A stretch of 64,000 nucleotides of DNA from Cryptomeria japonica (lineage: Eukaryota; Streptophyta; Pinopsida; Cupressales; Cupressaceae). A program made the translations under genes and the position numbers. Position 1 is the first letter of the stretch. Each line of letters begins with the position of its first letter. The notes beneath the pieces were generated by a model. That model did not search any database and had not been told where the DNA came from. It was given only the letters and a program-made list of their open reading frames with translations. Below, piece by piece: positions 32,901-44,422 of the stretch. The DNA lies in contig NC_081415.1 of assembly GCF_030272615.1 (NCBI RefSeq), forward strand, positions 268,258,425-268,322,424. Direction: 5' to 3'.

Positions 32901-33600
32901 TTCGATGGGCGGGTGATGGTTTTCGTGATGGGATATCCATAAATCAACACAACCTCTAGTGGTCACCTCTTTTTCAGGTGCAAGGGTTACCACTTTGCCA
33001 AAATTCAAGGTGTTAGTGCTCTACGTTTTCACAAACACGGCATAAGAACACCTAAGGATCTATTTTCCAGAGCTTCTATGAGCCTCTGGTCATGGGATGA
33101 CCTCCAGGTCCAGTTTCATCTGTCTCGACCAGATCGACAAACTTATGACCTTCTGGTCTCGACCCTACCCTCACGTTTGTTACATAAGCTTGGCATTTAG
33201 TCTGTCATACCTTGGTGGAAAGATTGGAAGTGGTATCCTTGGAATCCTTTCACCAGCTACAAACCCAAAATGGGTTATCTCTCACTGGTTCCCCATTTGC
33301 CTATGGTCCATATTCTCAACTAGCAATGGCACTTGCAGTCTTCTCAAACTTCCTAGAGATTCAGGTTTCTTGTTGTCTAGTCTGCCACCACTAAACCCAA
33401 TATTGCATACTTTGCATGGTGTGTGATTTTTCAAGGGTTGCCTTTGGGTTCTAGACTTTAGCATTTGGGGGTTCCTCATCCCCGGTGCCCTTTTTGTGGG
33501 CACCCAGAAAATTTTATGCATATTTTTCGGTTTTGTAGAAGAGTTGGCAATGGCGTTGCTATTTGTTTTGGCGCTTCCATTTAAACGCTATTGAGCCCTT
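29927..33600 (+). pseudogene. LINE-2 ORF2, endonuclease and reverse transcriptase
   Basis: The endonuclease (about 30020-30660) has a decayed SWNVQGL start with Trp changed to stop, then VNVYAPND and MCGDFNMVE. A frameshift falls at a T-run near 30660. The reverse transcriptase has DDKAPGCDGFPCEFYKALW, FIPKARDPEEICNWRPLTFL, the catalytic Asp in FLNIDFAKAYDHIDW, and HFVDDSFLTL (FADD-box equivalent). A CAG-to-TAG stop at 32007-32009 hits the RQGCPLAP motif, and its Arg is now Cys, so two C-to-T changes are adjacent. The thumb region is frameshifted. The end shows CPFCGHPENFMHIFRFC, the zf-RVT zinc motif. I see no RNase H domain. Confidence 0.9.
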
Positions 33601-33750
33601 TGTTGTGCTGCAATTTGGCAGCCTTTTTCCTACAAAAATATCAATGGCCATAGCATGAAGCTTCCTCCGTAGGGTAGGGAAAGTCAGATTTTAACTTCTA
33701 CTCTTTATTAAATATTTTCATTAATCAGATGCATAGTTTTGATTTGCTTT

Positions 33751-35906
33751 TTTTGGTTTCAAGCCATTGCTTCTGTGCAATATATGTAGCTATTACAAAT
33801 TCACTAGCCAAGGGTTTTTCTCTTTAAGAATCGTATTTAATATTTTTGGGTTGCCCAAGTTTAATTTAAGGCTTTTGATCAATTCATTTCTTGTGTTAAT
33901 AAATTTACACATGGAAATGAACTGTATTATTTGGGTATAAGTAAAAATTTTAAATCTTGAAATTGATTTAGTGGTTTGGGGAAATGGCCATGGTTTTGAC
34001 AAATTAAAATTGTTCATATTTTAATATGAAGGTTTACCTGAGACTAAAACGCTAACTCAAGAAAAAATGGAAATATTGAAAATCTTGCATCTTATCACCT
34101 CTTACAATCCTACTAGAGATCATTTATTACTATCTACCAGGTAGTCAATTTTTCCTGATGCTTATAGTTTCAACTTGCAGTTGAAAGACATGGCAGACTA
34201 CATCAAAGCTATTGATCTAGTTGTTGTTGTGGTTGAGGAAATATTTAGACAGAGTTAAACTCTAGGCAACTTATGCTTTCCTGAAAAATGTCTATTATAT
34301 CTTAATCAAAACGGTGCAATTATCTTAGGAACTATATAAATACATAATGGCAGATGAAATGGTCATTGCTAATATTCTATAAACTATCACTTATTTCCAG
34401 ATCAGTATTAAGTTTGAACTTAAAGAAGCTTTTAACTCCACAACATTTTTAATAGTAGAACCATGCACAAATTCCTAATTTCATCCCTTTTGCAAAATTA
34501 GTACAATTCTTAGAGATTAATTATTTATAACATTACAAAAGAGGAAATCATTATTGAAATAGATATTATACATACAAACAGGAAGCCCAACGAAATGTAG
34601 TGAGCCATAACTTCAGAAATACCAACAGAATAGCGAATAAAATTTCCAAACATCATAAGTTAATATAGCAACAAGTTAACATTTTTCATGAAAAATCACA
34701 TTATTATTTTTTTCAATGTATTTGTATTGTTTGTAAAAAAATTAAAAGCAATCAAATTATGTACAGATATTTATGAAGTATAATGGAGTGAGATGTAGGA
34801 ATTTATATGAGAAAATACAACACAGTTATACTACAAAGAGCACGACATCTATTGAAAATATTGTAATTAACAAAGACAGAGATGACCAAAATAGAAATTT
34901 AATGAAGAAATGGATTTTACCTAGCTCCAGCAGAGTTGGAGGTCCTGGTCTTTTGATGGGTACAAACCTGCAAAAAAAATTTGATACAATTATATTGATT
35001 CAACCACAGATCTGCACAGCAAACAAACATGGTTGAGAGCCAACAATGGCAAAGGCTCCTCCTCTTCTTCTTCTAGTCAATTGAAGTGGGTGAATTGGAA
35101 TTTATTAGTTTTGAATCTACAATATATCCGACTGAAAGCAGGTAACTTGCCAAGTTTTATGTATATACAAATGGTGGATTCAAGATATTTTGAATTGGTT
35201 ATCTCCATTGCCAAGTGTCATATTGTTATGGACATACATAGTGTATTCATGTATCACCAAGCTACCATGTGGGCATGTAGACTTTTTACATGATTTTCTA
35301 ACATTGCCTGCAAGAATTGTTTATTGAAGCAATTGAAATTTATTGCATTTAATAATTGTTTAGGCAATTTATGTCTGGTTGAACTTTTTTTCAAGCACTT
35401 TATTACATATTCTTAAGGATCCAAGTTGATTTTTAGTACATCTCTTCTAATTATCGTGTGAATTAGAAATCTACAATATATCAAATTGTATTTTAAGATG
35501 TATAAATATACAAATCTTGATTCAATAGCAACATCTCAAATCTTTCTTTCTTGGTAATTCAATTAAATTATAGATGCCTAAAGAAATGGTTAATTATCTT
35601 TACATTGGAAGATAGTATATTTTCTCTTTTTTTAACAAAATTCAAACTCTATGGATAGAATTGATGAGTTCTAAAATTCTATCAGATTAATTTTATATTA
35701 TGATTTTTTCTTAAATGATTAATTTCAAATTATTATTTAAACTTATAATTCTAAACTACAAATTAATTTAAATACTAATTTAATATAATATAACTTTGTA
35801 TTTAATAATATAGTAATTTACCATTATGACTTGTCTTATATTAATAGCAATTATTTTGAAGAGTGGTACCACAACAAAAAATTTAAATTAAAAGATGATC
35901 ATATGC
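33751..35906. other. AT-rich region without recognised genes
   Basis: No convincing gene was found. One phase near 34070-34250 reads a coding-like stretch (MEILKILHLITSYNPTRDHL, a stop, FPDAYSFNLQLKDMADYIKA) that I cannot place. The plus-strand frames 34773-35036 and 35033-35293 lack motifs. The region directly precedes the abrupt start of copy B. Confidence 0.4.
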
Positions 35907-36840
35907 AACTTCCAGATAGTAGCTAGTATCATCTTACATGGTACCCCATGCAACATCAAATCAATGGGCCCATTTTTTTACAAAATACAAATAAAAGATG
36001 GAATGATATGGCAACCTTCCCAAACAATATTTCTACTCCTCCCATTGGCCTTTTTGGCACTCCCTTTAACCCTCTGTTACTAAAAAAGCATCGGGCATTG
36101 CAAAATGGCCAGACTAGCAGGGGAAAAAACACCACTAGGTGAATTGAACATGTTCCATTTGGATTCCACTTCCACAACCTACCTCATTCAAAACATTGGT
36201 GAAATAGGAGACCAAGAAGCAAATATTTAAGCATTATCAACATCCCTCTTCTGAAGAAAACCCTAAGTTTATTTGGGTCCCAAAAATGTTGAAGGTCGAA
36301 GATAAACAACCTAATCAAACTAGGGAAACTTACATGAAAATATCCAAAACTATGAAGGATGTCCTTGTGGAGACTTGCAACTTTATTATGAAGGTTGCTA
36401 CTATGGAGACTTGGCATTTTTTCATTGAGGATGACTTAATATCTACACATGTTTCATAACTCAAAAGCCATGCATTAATAGGCAAGTTTTGGAACTTCTC
36501 TCTAGGTTTTGCTATTTTGGAATCTTGGGTTTATGCATGGGTGGTGGTTACAAAAGTTTTTTTATATTCAGCTAGATAAAGGATTTTTTATAACCATCTC
36601 TGATAATGGCCAAGATAGAGATAAATTTTTTAGTGAAAAATATTGGTTCCTTATAATGATATTGGCTTAAAATATTGGGATTATCGTGACATGTAAGAAG
36701 GATGGCATATAAAGTATTTGTTCTAACATCATCATTGCATAAATCATTATGGATCCTAAGTGCACCAAATAAGTATAAGATTGATATAAGAACTAGGTTC
36801 CTATCGTAGGCCACAAAAAAGTATTGTCATCATATATAAC

Positions 36841-38306
36841 TCTATGCAGGAAAAGCAGGTCGATAGAACTCAAAATGTGAAAAACGAAGCTCTAGGGAGC
36901 CTTGCTCACACACCCACAGGACTTCTTGGTGCAAGCTATGGAGTCATGAAGTATGGCTCAGCTTCCCAAGGTTGGTTCCATGGTTCTCTATCTTGCACGG
37001 TCCCTCAAACCAATGTTTTTGCTCTCAGATCACTGAGCAAAATGGTTTAGGGATGACAAATGCAAGAACGAGGGATGCTTTTGTTGATTTTAAGATGAAA
37101 TGCATCCTAAGCTATGCATGATCCTATAAATGCAATAAACTAGTTATAAGATGACAAGGTTAGCAAACAAGACTATCTTAGCATGCTATATTGGTCTATG
37201 ATTAAGCTAAATGATAAGGAACATACTCTAAATTTGCATATTTAGATTAATTCCTATTTAAAAGAGAGGCTAAATGATGAGCATAAATGACATATGAAAG
37301 CTTGAATGGATTTTAGTATAAGTGTGATGCTAAAGACTTGGATTCTGAAAATGGAGGAATGAGAGCTCTATTTATAGCAAAAACAGGGCAATGGATGGTT
37401 AGGATTGAAAGAGGCAATCAAGGGTTGAGTTTGAAAGTTGGGAATCCATGTTTGCAATTGGCACCAATGAAATGGTGACAATTGTCAACATAAGGTTGGT
37501 TGAGAGGAGATGTAAGAAGCATTAAATGCTTGAGAAGACCTTATGGTTACCCTAGGGGTTAAGGGTTAAGGTTAAGTTAAGATTACCCATTGGATAAAGC
37601 TTTTATCCAAAGGATAAATTCTTGTGCAAAGGATTAAGGATAACCATGGTCAAAGCAATAAATGCTTGATGAGACCCTTGGGTTACATGGAGGTTGAGTT
37701 TATGGAAATTCTTTAACCATGTAAGAGGGTTGAGTTAACCATTAATGGTTATGAAGACTTTGGGGACAAATTTGTAAGAGTCCTTCCAAATTTGGGGGTA
37801 TTCAACAAGTTAGCTTGTTGAATGGATAAAGGCTTTAATGCCTTTTGAAGACTTTACTCCAAATTTGAGAAGTGACCTCCTCAAATTTAGGGAAAAGGGA
37901 TAATGGATGGGTTTGGGTTAATTAATCAGGATTAGAAGAATCTAGAAGAGGTTAGAAAGAGGGTTAGGATGCAAGTGGGAGGTGTAGGATTTTGCAAGTG
38001 GGTGAAGGAAAATAGAATTAATTTAAAATAAATTGCTTTATTTCAATTTGGTTGCAATTAAATAAATTAGATTTATTTAATTTAGGATAACTATTTTAAT
38101 TAAATTTGAATTTAATTAAAAACTGGATAGGGGCTTTAATTGAATAAAATGAATTTATTCTATTAAATGGGTATAGTGAATTTAATTGAGTAATTTACTT
38201 ATTTAAATAGAGGAATACGGGTAATTTAATTAAATTGGATTTAATTAAATAGAGAAATGAACATAAAATATTCATTTAGGAATATGGTCATTTTTATACG
38301 TCTACA
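36841..38306 (-). repeat. Solo LTR of an unassigned family, probably minus strand
   Basis: 1466 bp flanked by ATAAC at 36836-36840 and 38307-38311. Copy A has the empty site (TATATAACAAATAG near 13175). Plus-strand ends are TCTATG and TCTACA, so the left terminus has probably lost the canonical TG. A minus-strand TATA box supports a minus-strand LTR starting TGTAGACG. No internal coding sequence is present, and the family (gypsy or copia) cannot be told from this LTR alone. The frame 36844-37050 has no motif. Confidence 0.75.
37365..37375 (-). promoter_or_regulatory. TATA box of the solo LTR at 36841-38306
   Basis: Minus-strand TATAAATAGAG, followed by GCTCTCATTCCTCC. It lies about 930 bases from the LTR start at 38306, a plausible U3 length. 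Confidence 0.6.
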
Positions 38307-38509
38307 ATAACAAATAGACTAGAATCAAATTCATAGAAGTAAAATAACACATTAATACACATGGATGTATAAAAATCATAAAGCTCATCCTAGTTAGGGT
38401 TTCAAGACACATATGCATCATAAAATTTATACACCTAAGAGGGAAACATATGCAATATATCATATAAGAAAATATACAGATGTATTCATTGTATGTCCTA
38501 TCATTATAT

Positions 38510-40016
38510 TGTTGGCATATGTGTAGAGTTTGTTGACATGATGATATTGTATGTTGTCATTGATGTCAATATGTTGAAGAGTGAACCAGTATATTGAAGC
38601 TAAGCAACTGGCAAAGTGAACCGGTATGATGTTGTGAACCGGCATATGTGAAAAAGTGAAGCGGTATGTTTGTCCAAGTGAACCGGTATGTTGAAATGTG
38701 AACTAGTATATGGAATGTCTTGTATCGAGGTTTCATATGGTATGACTACCAGTTGGTAGTCTCAGCTTCAGGTCTTCCGATTGAAGTGTTCCAAGCCTAT
38801 GTGATTCAACTGATGACATCATGTGATGAGTTAGCATTGTAATGGAGATCAGATCGTGTTGCCATGTTAGCCTTGTGTGCGTGAAGAATCTTGCATGAAG
38901 GAGATTGATCCTATCTACCTCAGGAATGTGCGAAGTCTCTGCAAACAGTGGAGAACGTGTGATGGGTTATCGCCTCCAAGAAGTGGTGAAGAACGAACGA
39001 TGGAGAACATCTTGAGATCTGTTCAAGACCGTTGTATTCAAAGCAAAGTGTTCAATGGTCAGGATTGAACCGACTGAATTGCTCGACCTAAATGTTTAGG
39101 GTTTAGGGTTTATGCTACCGACCTATGTGTTTCCTATAAGGTCGATGTTGTGTTTCATGTTGAGGTTGTTGGCAAATGTTGTGTGTATATCTAGCTGTAG
39201 AGATATGTGATTCTTGCTAGACCAGATAAGAGAATTGATACATGCAGAGTGTGTGTACAGAAGAAAGGAACTAAAGAAGATCTGTATTGGCATTGAGTGC
39301 TATTACCAGATCATTGTAATACTTGTTGATCTCTAACCACTTCAACAGTTGGAAAATCCCTTAATAGGGTAGCTTTAACCAGCTTGTTGTAAATCCTTTA
39401 ACAGGGTGACTCAAAACCATTGAGCTCATAAAATCCTCTAACAAGGTAACCTTTAACAGGGTTTAACCCTTAACCGGGTATTCTAGCCATCCCTTAACCT
39501 GGTGATCCCTAGCAGGATCGGTTCCTAACAGAACCTATTGTAACAGTCTTTAACCAGACTAGGCTCCTAACAGAGCAGACTTCTAAAGAGTTTAAGAACA
39601 GCTTATGGGTATTCATCCCCAATGTGGTTTTTCCCAGTTGGGTTTCCACATGAAAAATATGTTTGTCAGGTGTGACGCCTTTTTCATGTGATGCTTTGTT
39701 ATTTTCTGTTAAGTGGTGAATCATGTTGAACTAGCAATTTATTATACTTCTGATGGTAAAATACATGTTTATGCATAAGGGTAAAGTGGAAATGAGGTAT
39801 TAGGTTGTGTGGAAAGCAAAGTGTTACCGGTTTATATCTTTCATAGTCTCATTAAGATTAATCGGTAGTAATCTCGTTTAGACCGGTATTAGTGTTTGCC
39901 AGTCAAGTGCACTATTCGTAGTCAAACCGATTCAAGAAAAGTTTTATGCCTATACTGATTCACCCCCCCCCCTCTCAATACTGGTTTGGTACTAATTGTT
40001 CATCATTGAGTTATCA
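38510..40016 (+). repeat. copia-2 5' LTR
   Basis: 1507 bp, TGTTGGCAT to ATCA. The U3 part carries a cluster of six GTGAACCGGTATRTG-like repeats between 38580 and 38710. TTTAGGGTTTAGGGTTTA at 39101-39118 includes telo-box motifs. A hairpin array is at 39355-39595 and a C-run near 39964-39972. Confidence 0.95.
39355..39595 (+). other. Tandem mini-hairpin array in copia-2 5' LTR
   Basis: Best units: AGCTTTAACCAGCT (39371-39384), AACCTTTAACAGGGTT (39448-39463), ACCCTTAACCGGGT (39466-39479), GATCCCTAGCAGGATC (39504-39519), GGTTCCTAACAGAACC (39520-39535), AGTCTTTAACCAGACT (39545-39560), GCTCCTAACAGAGC (39563-39576). Stems differ while loops are nearly constant. Some units abut without spacers. Confidence 0.75.
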
Positions 40017-40018
40017 AT

Positions 40019-40030
40019 TGGTATCAGAGC
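40019..40030 (+). other. copia-2 primer binding site
   Basis: TGGTATCAGAGC, two bases after the 5' LTR end. Confidence 0.9.
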
Positions 40031-40087
40031 ATCCTCCAGGTCCTCTGTGTTGTAAGCTTAACCGCTTGAGGTAAAGATCCTACTCTA

Positions 40088-41731
40088 ATGATGAAGAGGG
40101 AAGGTCCAAAGTTCAACAGAGACAACTTTAAAATATGGAAGGACATAATGAAGATATACATCAGAAGCATGGGTGCTCAACATTGGAGCTATGTTGAGAA
40201 TGCTTATGTTATCCCTACCAGTACTCTCACCGATGATCAAAAGAGAGAGATTCGGGAGAATGGGCAAGTCATGGAAGCCCTAATTAGCAGTTTATCTGAC
40301 ATTGAGTTTAATGATGTTCACGACAAAGAGAATCCCAAAGAAGTATGGGATGCCCTTGAGAATATATATGGCGGTGATGAGCATGTGAAACAAGCTAAGG
40401 AAGAAATCCTTAGGGGAAAGTTCGAAGACATGCAGATGGTTGAAGGAGAGACCATTCAACAATATGGAATAAGAATCAAAACTGTTGTTGGAGATATCAA
40501 GAGCGCAGGTGGTAAAATGGAAGATTCCACTGTTGTTAGCAAAGTTTTGAGATCCTTATTATCGGTCTATGCAATAAGGGTTGCTGCTATTCATGAGTTG
40601 AGGTCTGTAGACAAGACAAAGGTATCCCTAGACTCCATCATTGCAAAGTTAACAGCTTATGAGCTAAATAATTATGATGGTAGTATTCAGGAGACTGAAT
40701 CAGCCTTCAGAGCATCTGCTACACCATCTAGAAAAGGAAAAGAAGCAAGCACCAGTGGTAAACCAAGACAGAGCAGAGAAATGGATGATGAGGAGATCCT
40801 GATGGAATTTGAAGCTCTTCTTGACAAGAGACTTCCTAAGGGAACCAGTAAATATAGTGGTAAGCTCCCTTTGAAATGCTTTTCTTGTAACCAAATAGGA
40901 CACATTGCTGTAAATTGTCCCAATGGTGATAACAAGGACAAACCGAAAAGGTTCAAGAAGTTCAAAGGAGGAAACCAAAGAAACTATTTTGTAGCAGTTG
41001 ATGAAGGTGTCACTGATGAGGAATCAGAAGATGAAGAAAATGAAGATATTGTGTTTTTAGCGGTCAAGAAAGATGTGTTAGACAAGAAGGCTCTTGTCTC
41101 TCGCTTTGATAATTCCAATGAGTGCATTATTGACAGTGGTTGTTCTCACCATATGACTGGTGACCGGAGTAAGTTTCTATCTCTGGAAGAGTATGATGGT
41201 GGTGTGGTTCATTTTGGTAATGATGCACCATGTATGGTAAAAGACAAAGGGTCCATCTCTCTGAATGGAAGAAGCAATGCTGACAATGTGTATCAGGTAG
41301 AAGGTCTCAGGCACAACCTTTTGAGTGTTGCTCAGCTAAATGATAGTGGGGTCACTCTGGAATTCAAAAATAGAGTGTGCAAAATCAAAGGAAAGAATGG
41401 TGAACTCATGGCCACCGGTATGCAGACCAAAGGTAACCTATTTCAGTTGAATGCAAATGTCAGTACACGTCTTATGGCCAAGTTTGATGATTGTTGGATA
41501 TGGCATAGGAGACTCTGCCATGTTAACTTTCATAACATTGTGAAGGCTAGTAAGATCAAGGCAGTTAGAGGATTGCCAGTGCTGAGCAAACCAGAAAATC
41601 CTTTGTGCAGAGAGTGTCAACTGGGGAAAATGTCTTCCTCAACCTTCAAAGGTAAATCTTTCACTGCAAACAGTCTACTTGATCTTGTGCATACTGATTT
41701 GTGTGGTCCTATGAAAACTAGGAGTGTGTAG
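40088..41731 (+). pseudogene. copia-2 gag, protease and start of integrase
   Basis: 547 open codons from the first ATG after the primer site. UBN2-type gag spans residues about 60-195 (VWDALENIYGGDEHVK, LRSLLSVYAIRVAAIHEL). The zinc knuckle CFSCNQIGHIAVNC is intact. An acidic linker (DEESEDEENED) leads to the protease active site ECIIDSGCSHHMTG. The GAG-pre-integrase zinc region (WIWHRRLCHVNF ... CRECQLGK) and the first integrase Asp (LVHTDLCGP) follow. A TAG at 41729-41731 stops the frame where copia-1 has Tyr. Gag and Pol were a single protein. Confidence 0.95.
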
Positions 41732-43345
41732 GGAGATAGGTATTTTATAATTCTTATAGATGATTGCTCAAGAATGATGTGGGTCACATTCTTGAAGGAC
41801 AAGTTTGAAGCCTTTGGAAAGTTCAAAGCTTTCAGAGCACTGGTAGAAAAGGAAAGCGGTAGAAGAATCAAATGCCTTAGAGCTGATCAAGGAGGGGAAT
41901 TCACTTCCGGTGAATTCAATAAATATTGTGAAGAGAATGGCATCAAGAGGCAACTGTCTGCCCCCCGGACTCCACAACAGAATGGCTTAGTAGAGAGGAA
42001 CAACCAGATTGTGGTTGAAGTGGCTAGAATTATGTTGATCCAAGGAAAGGTTGCTCACACCTTTTGGAGAGAAGTGGCGAGCACTGCAGTCTACACAATG
42101 AACCGAGTACTCATCAAGAAAGGTAAGGATAAGACTCCTTATGAGTACTAGACCGATAAGACAATAGTGGTAAGCTACTTCAGAGTGTTTGGTAGTAGAT
42201 GTTATATCAAGAGGAGTGAACATCAGAGCAAGTTTGATGCTAAATGTGATGAGGGAATATTCCTAGGATATTCCATAAAGAGCAAAGCTCTCAAATGTTT
42301 CAATAATAGGACTCAGAGAATTGTTGAAAGCATCAATGTTAGAGTTGATGAAAACTCTGAGAAACCTGAGGAAATCGACAGTGAGCATGTAGGAGATGAA
42401 CCGGTAGTAACCTTCTGGGAACCGGTTGCAAATCAGCCCAGTACCAGTAATTGTGCTCCTACACCGGTAGATGTTGATGTTGATGAAGATGAGGATGATG
42501 AAGAAAAACAAGAGGAATCTGTTAAGAACATACCTAGGTATGTCAAACTCAATCATGATCCAAAGCAGATCATAGGAGACAAGGATGCAGGAATCCTTAC
42601 AAGAAGAAAGGTCAGAAAAAACTCATGTATGATCTATGAATTTGAGCCTAAATCATTTAAAGAGGCACATAAAGATGAAGACTGGATCAAGGCAATGGAA
42701 GAAGAACTTGACCAGATAGAAAAGAATGGTACATGGTCTTTGGTAGCCAGACCAGAGCATAAAAATGTCATTGGAACCAAATGGGTCTTCAAAAATAAAC
42801 TGAATGAGTATGGTACAGTGGTAAGGAACAAAGCTAGACTAGTGTGCAAAGGATATGCTCAAGAAGAAGGAGAAGACTATGGAGAAACCTTTGCTCCAGT
42901 AGCAAGATTGGAAGGAGTTCGTATGCTTCTTGCATATGCAGCTTTTAAAGGATTCAAGGTATACCAAATGGATGTAAAATCTGCATTCCTGAATGGAATA
43001 CTTGAAGAGGAGGTGTATATAGAGCAACCAGATGGGTTTGCCCTATCAGAAGACAGTGACATGGTGTGTAGGCTACATAAGGCCTTGTATGGACTAAAGC
43101 AGGCACCTAGAGCATGGTATGAATGCTTGCACTCCCATCTTGTGAAGATTGGATTTGAGAGAACAAGTGAGGATAGTAATATCTACCTGAAGTCAGAAGG
43201 AGATCAGATTCTAATCTGTGAGGTATTTGTTGATGACATAATCTTTGGAGGAGATGACAAGATGAGTCATGATTTTGTAGATGAGATGAAAAAGGAGTTT
43301 GAGATGTCACTTATAAGGGAGATTAAGTTCTTCATTGGACTATAG
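41732..43345 (+). pseudogene. copia-2 integrase and reverse transcriptase
   Basis: The frame continues unchanged. The integrase core shows LIDDCSR, RADQGGEFTSGEF and PQQNGLVERNN. A TAG at 42149-42151 replaces a Trp-type codon in the conserved PYE-x-W block. The reverse transcriptase has [29 protein letters not shown] with the catalytic Asp, and [15 protein letters not shown] at 43343-43345 follows FFIGL, the same codon position as the amber in copia-1. Confidence 0.95.
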
Positions 43346-44179
43346 ATTCAACAAATGAAAGATGGAATCTTTATCACTCAGTCCAAATATGTCAAAGAGG
43401 TGTTGAAGACCTTTGGCATGGAAGACAACAAACTGGTTGGTACACCGATGGTAACTGGCTATAAATTATCCAAAGAGGATGACTTAGGGTTGGTAAATGA
43501 GAAGGAATACCAATCAATGATTGGTAAATTTCACTATGTAGTACATAGCAGACCAGACATTACACATGTAGTGGGCATTGTTGCACAGTTCCAAAAAATC
43601 CCAAGAGAATCCCACATGGTAGCAGTCAAGCGGATTTTGAGATATCTGAAGGGAACCATTGACTATGGATTATGGTATCCATACAGTAATGATTTCAACC
43701 TGAAAGTGTTTACAGATGCTGATTAGGCTGGTAATATGGATGACCGGAAGAGCACAACTGGTGGTGCATTCTTTCTTGGTGGAAGACTAGTCTCATGGAT
43801 GAGTAAGAAACGGAGTTGTATCTCTCAGTCTACAGTAGAAGCGGAGTATGTTGCAACTTTTATGAACTGCACCCAAACTATCTGGATGAAGCATGTATTG
43901 AATGGCTTCAAAGTTCTTGTATCTGAACCGGTAAGCATATTTTGTGACAATACAAGTGCAATTAACATCTCCAAGAATCCGGTTTTACATTCTAGAACCA
44001 AGCACTTTGAGCTTAAGTATCATTTCTTAAGGGAAAAGGTTCAAAACAAAGAAGTTGTACTGGAACATGTTTCCAGTAAGGAGTAGCTAGCAGACATATT
44101 CACCAAGCCTCTACCGAAGGCTACTTTTACCTATTTGAGAGGTGAATTAGGGGTGCTGCCCCTTCAAGAGGTGAACTAA
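43346..44179 (+). pseudogene. copia-2 RT connection and RNase H
   Basis: RNase H signatures are VFTDAD (followed by TAG at 43724-43726 in place of Trp), DRKSTTGGAFFLGGRLVSW, STVEAEYVATFMN and IFCDNTSAINISKNP. A further TAG (44084-44086) replaces the Gln before LADIFTKPLPK. The natural stop is TAA at 44177-44179. Confidence 0.93.
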
Positions 44180-44422
44180 AGGTGTGTGCTCCACATCAAT
44201 CAAGACTTACATTGATATATTTTTCTCAGGATTGGTGTGTTGAAGGATGCTACTCCTTTGGGGGAGTAGCATATTAGAACATAGATGTTTATGCCTTCAC
44301 TTTCGCATTGTTGTCAAAGGGGGAGAAGATGTGAAGCAAAGAAGATATCTGTCGTATTGGGGGAGAAGATGTGAAGCTCAGAGATATATTTGTTTATTGC
44401 CATCAATGCCAAAGGGGGAGAT
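44180..44422 (+). other. copia-2 3' noncoding region with two polypurine tracts
   Basis: AAAGGGGGAGAAG (44318-44330, after TTGTC) and AAAGGGGGAGATT (44411-44423, directly at the LTR). The second is the presumed plus-strand primer. Confidence 0.75.

Larger units (their letters stand above)
29007..33750 (+). mobile_element. LINE-2, L1-type retrotransposon, 5'-truncated
   Basis: ORF1 starts inside the DUF4283 region, so the 5' end was lost, as is common when LINE reverse transcription stops early. ORF1 ends at 29930 and ORF2 carries endonuclease, reverse transcriptase and a terminal zinc-finger motif. I could not find target duplicates or a clear A-tail, so the 3' limit is approximate. Confidence 0.88.

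Noticed and set aside
34773-35293. Two short plus-strand frames between LINE-2 and copy B
   Set aside because: No motif, no homologue within the window, composition like the surrounding AT-rich DNA.
39101-39118. Interstitial telomere (TTTAGGG repeats)
   Set aside because: Only two units, conserved inside an LTR family, so a promoter motif rather than telomeric DNA.
39355-39595. CRISPR-like or simple tandem repeat reading of the hairpin array
   Set aside because: Units are not identical repeats with unique spacers. What is conserved is pairing and loop, and the genome is a plant.
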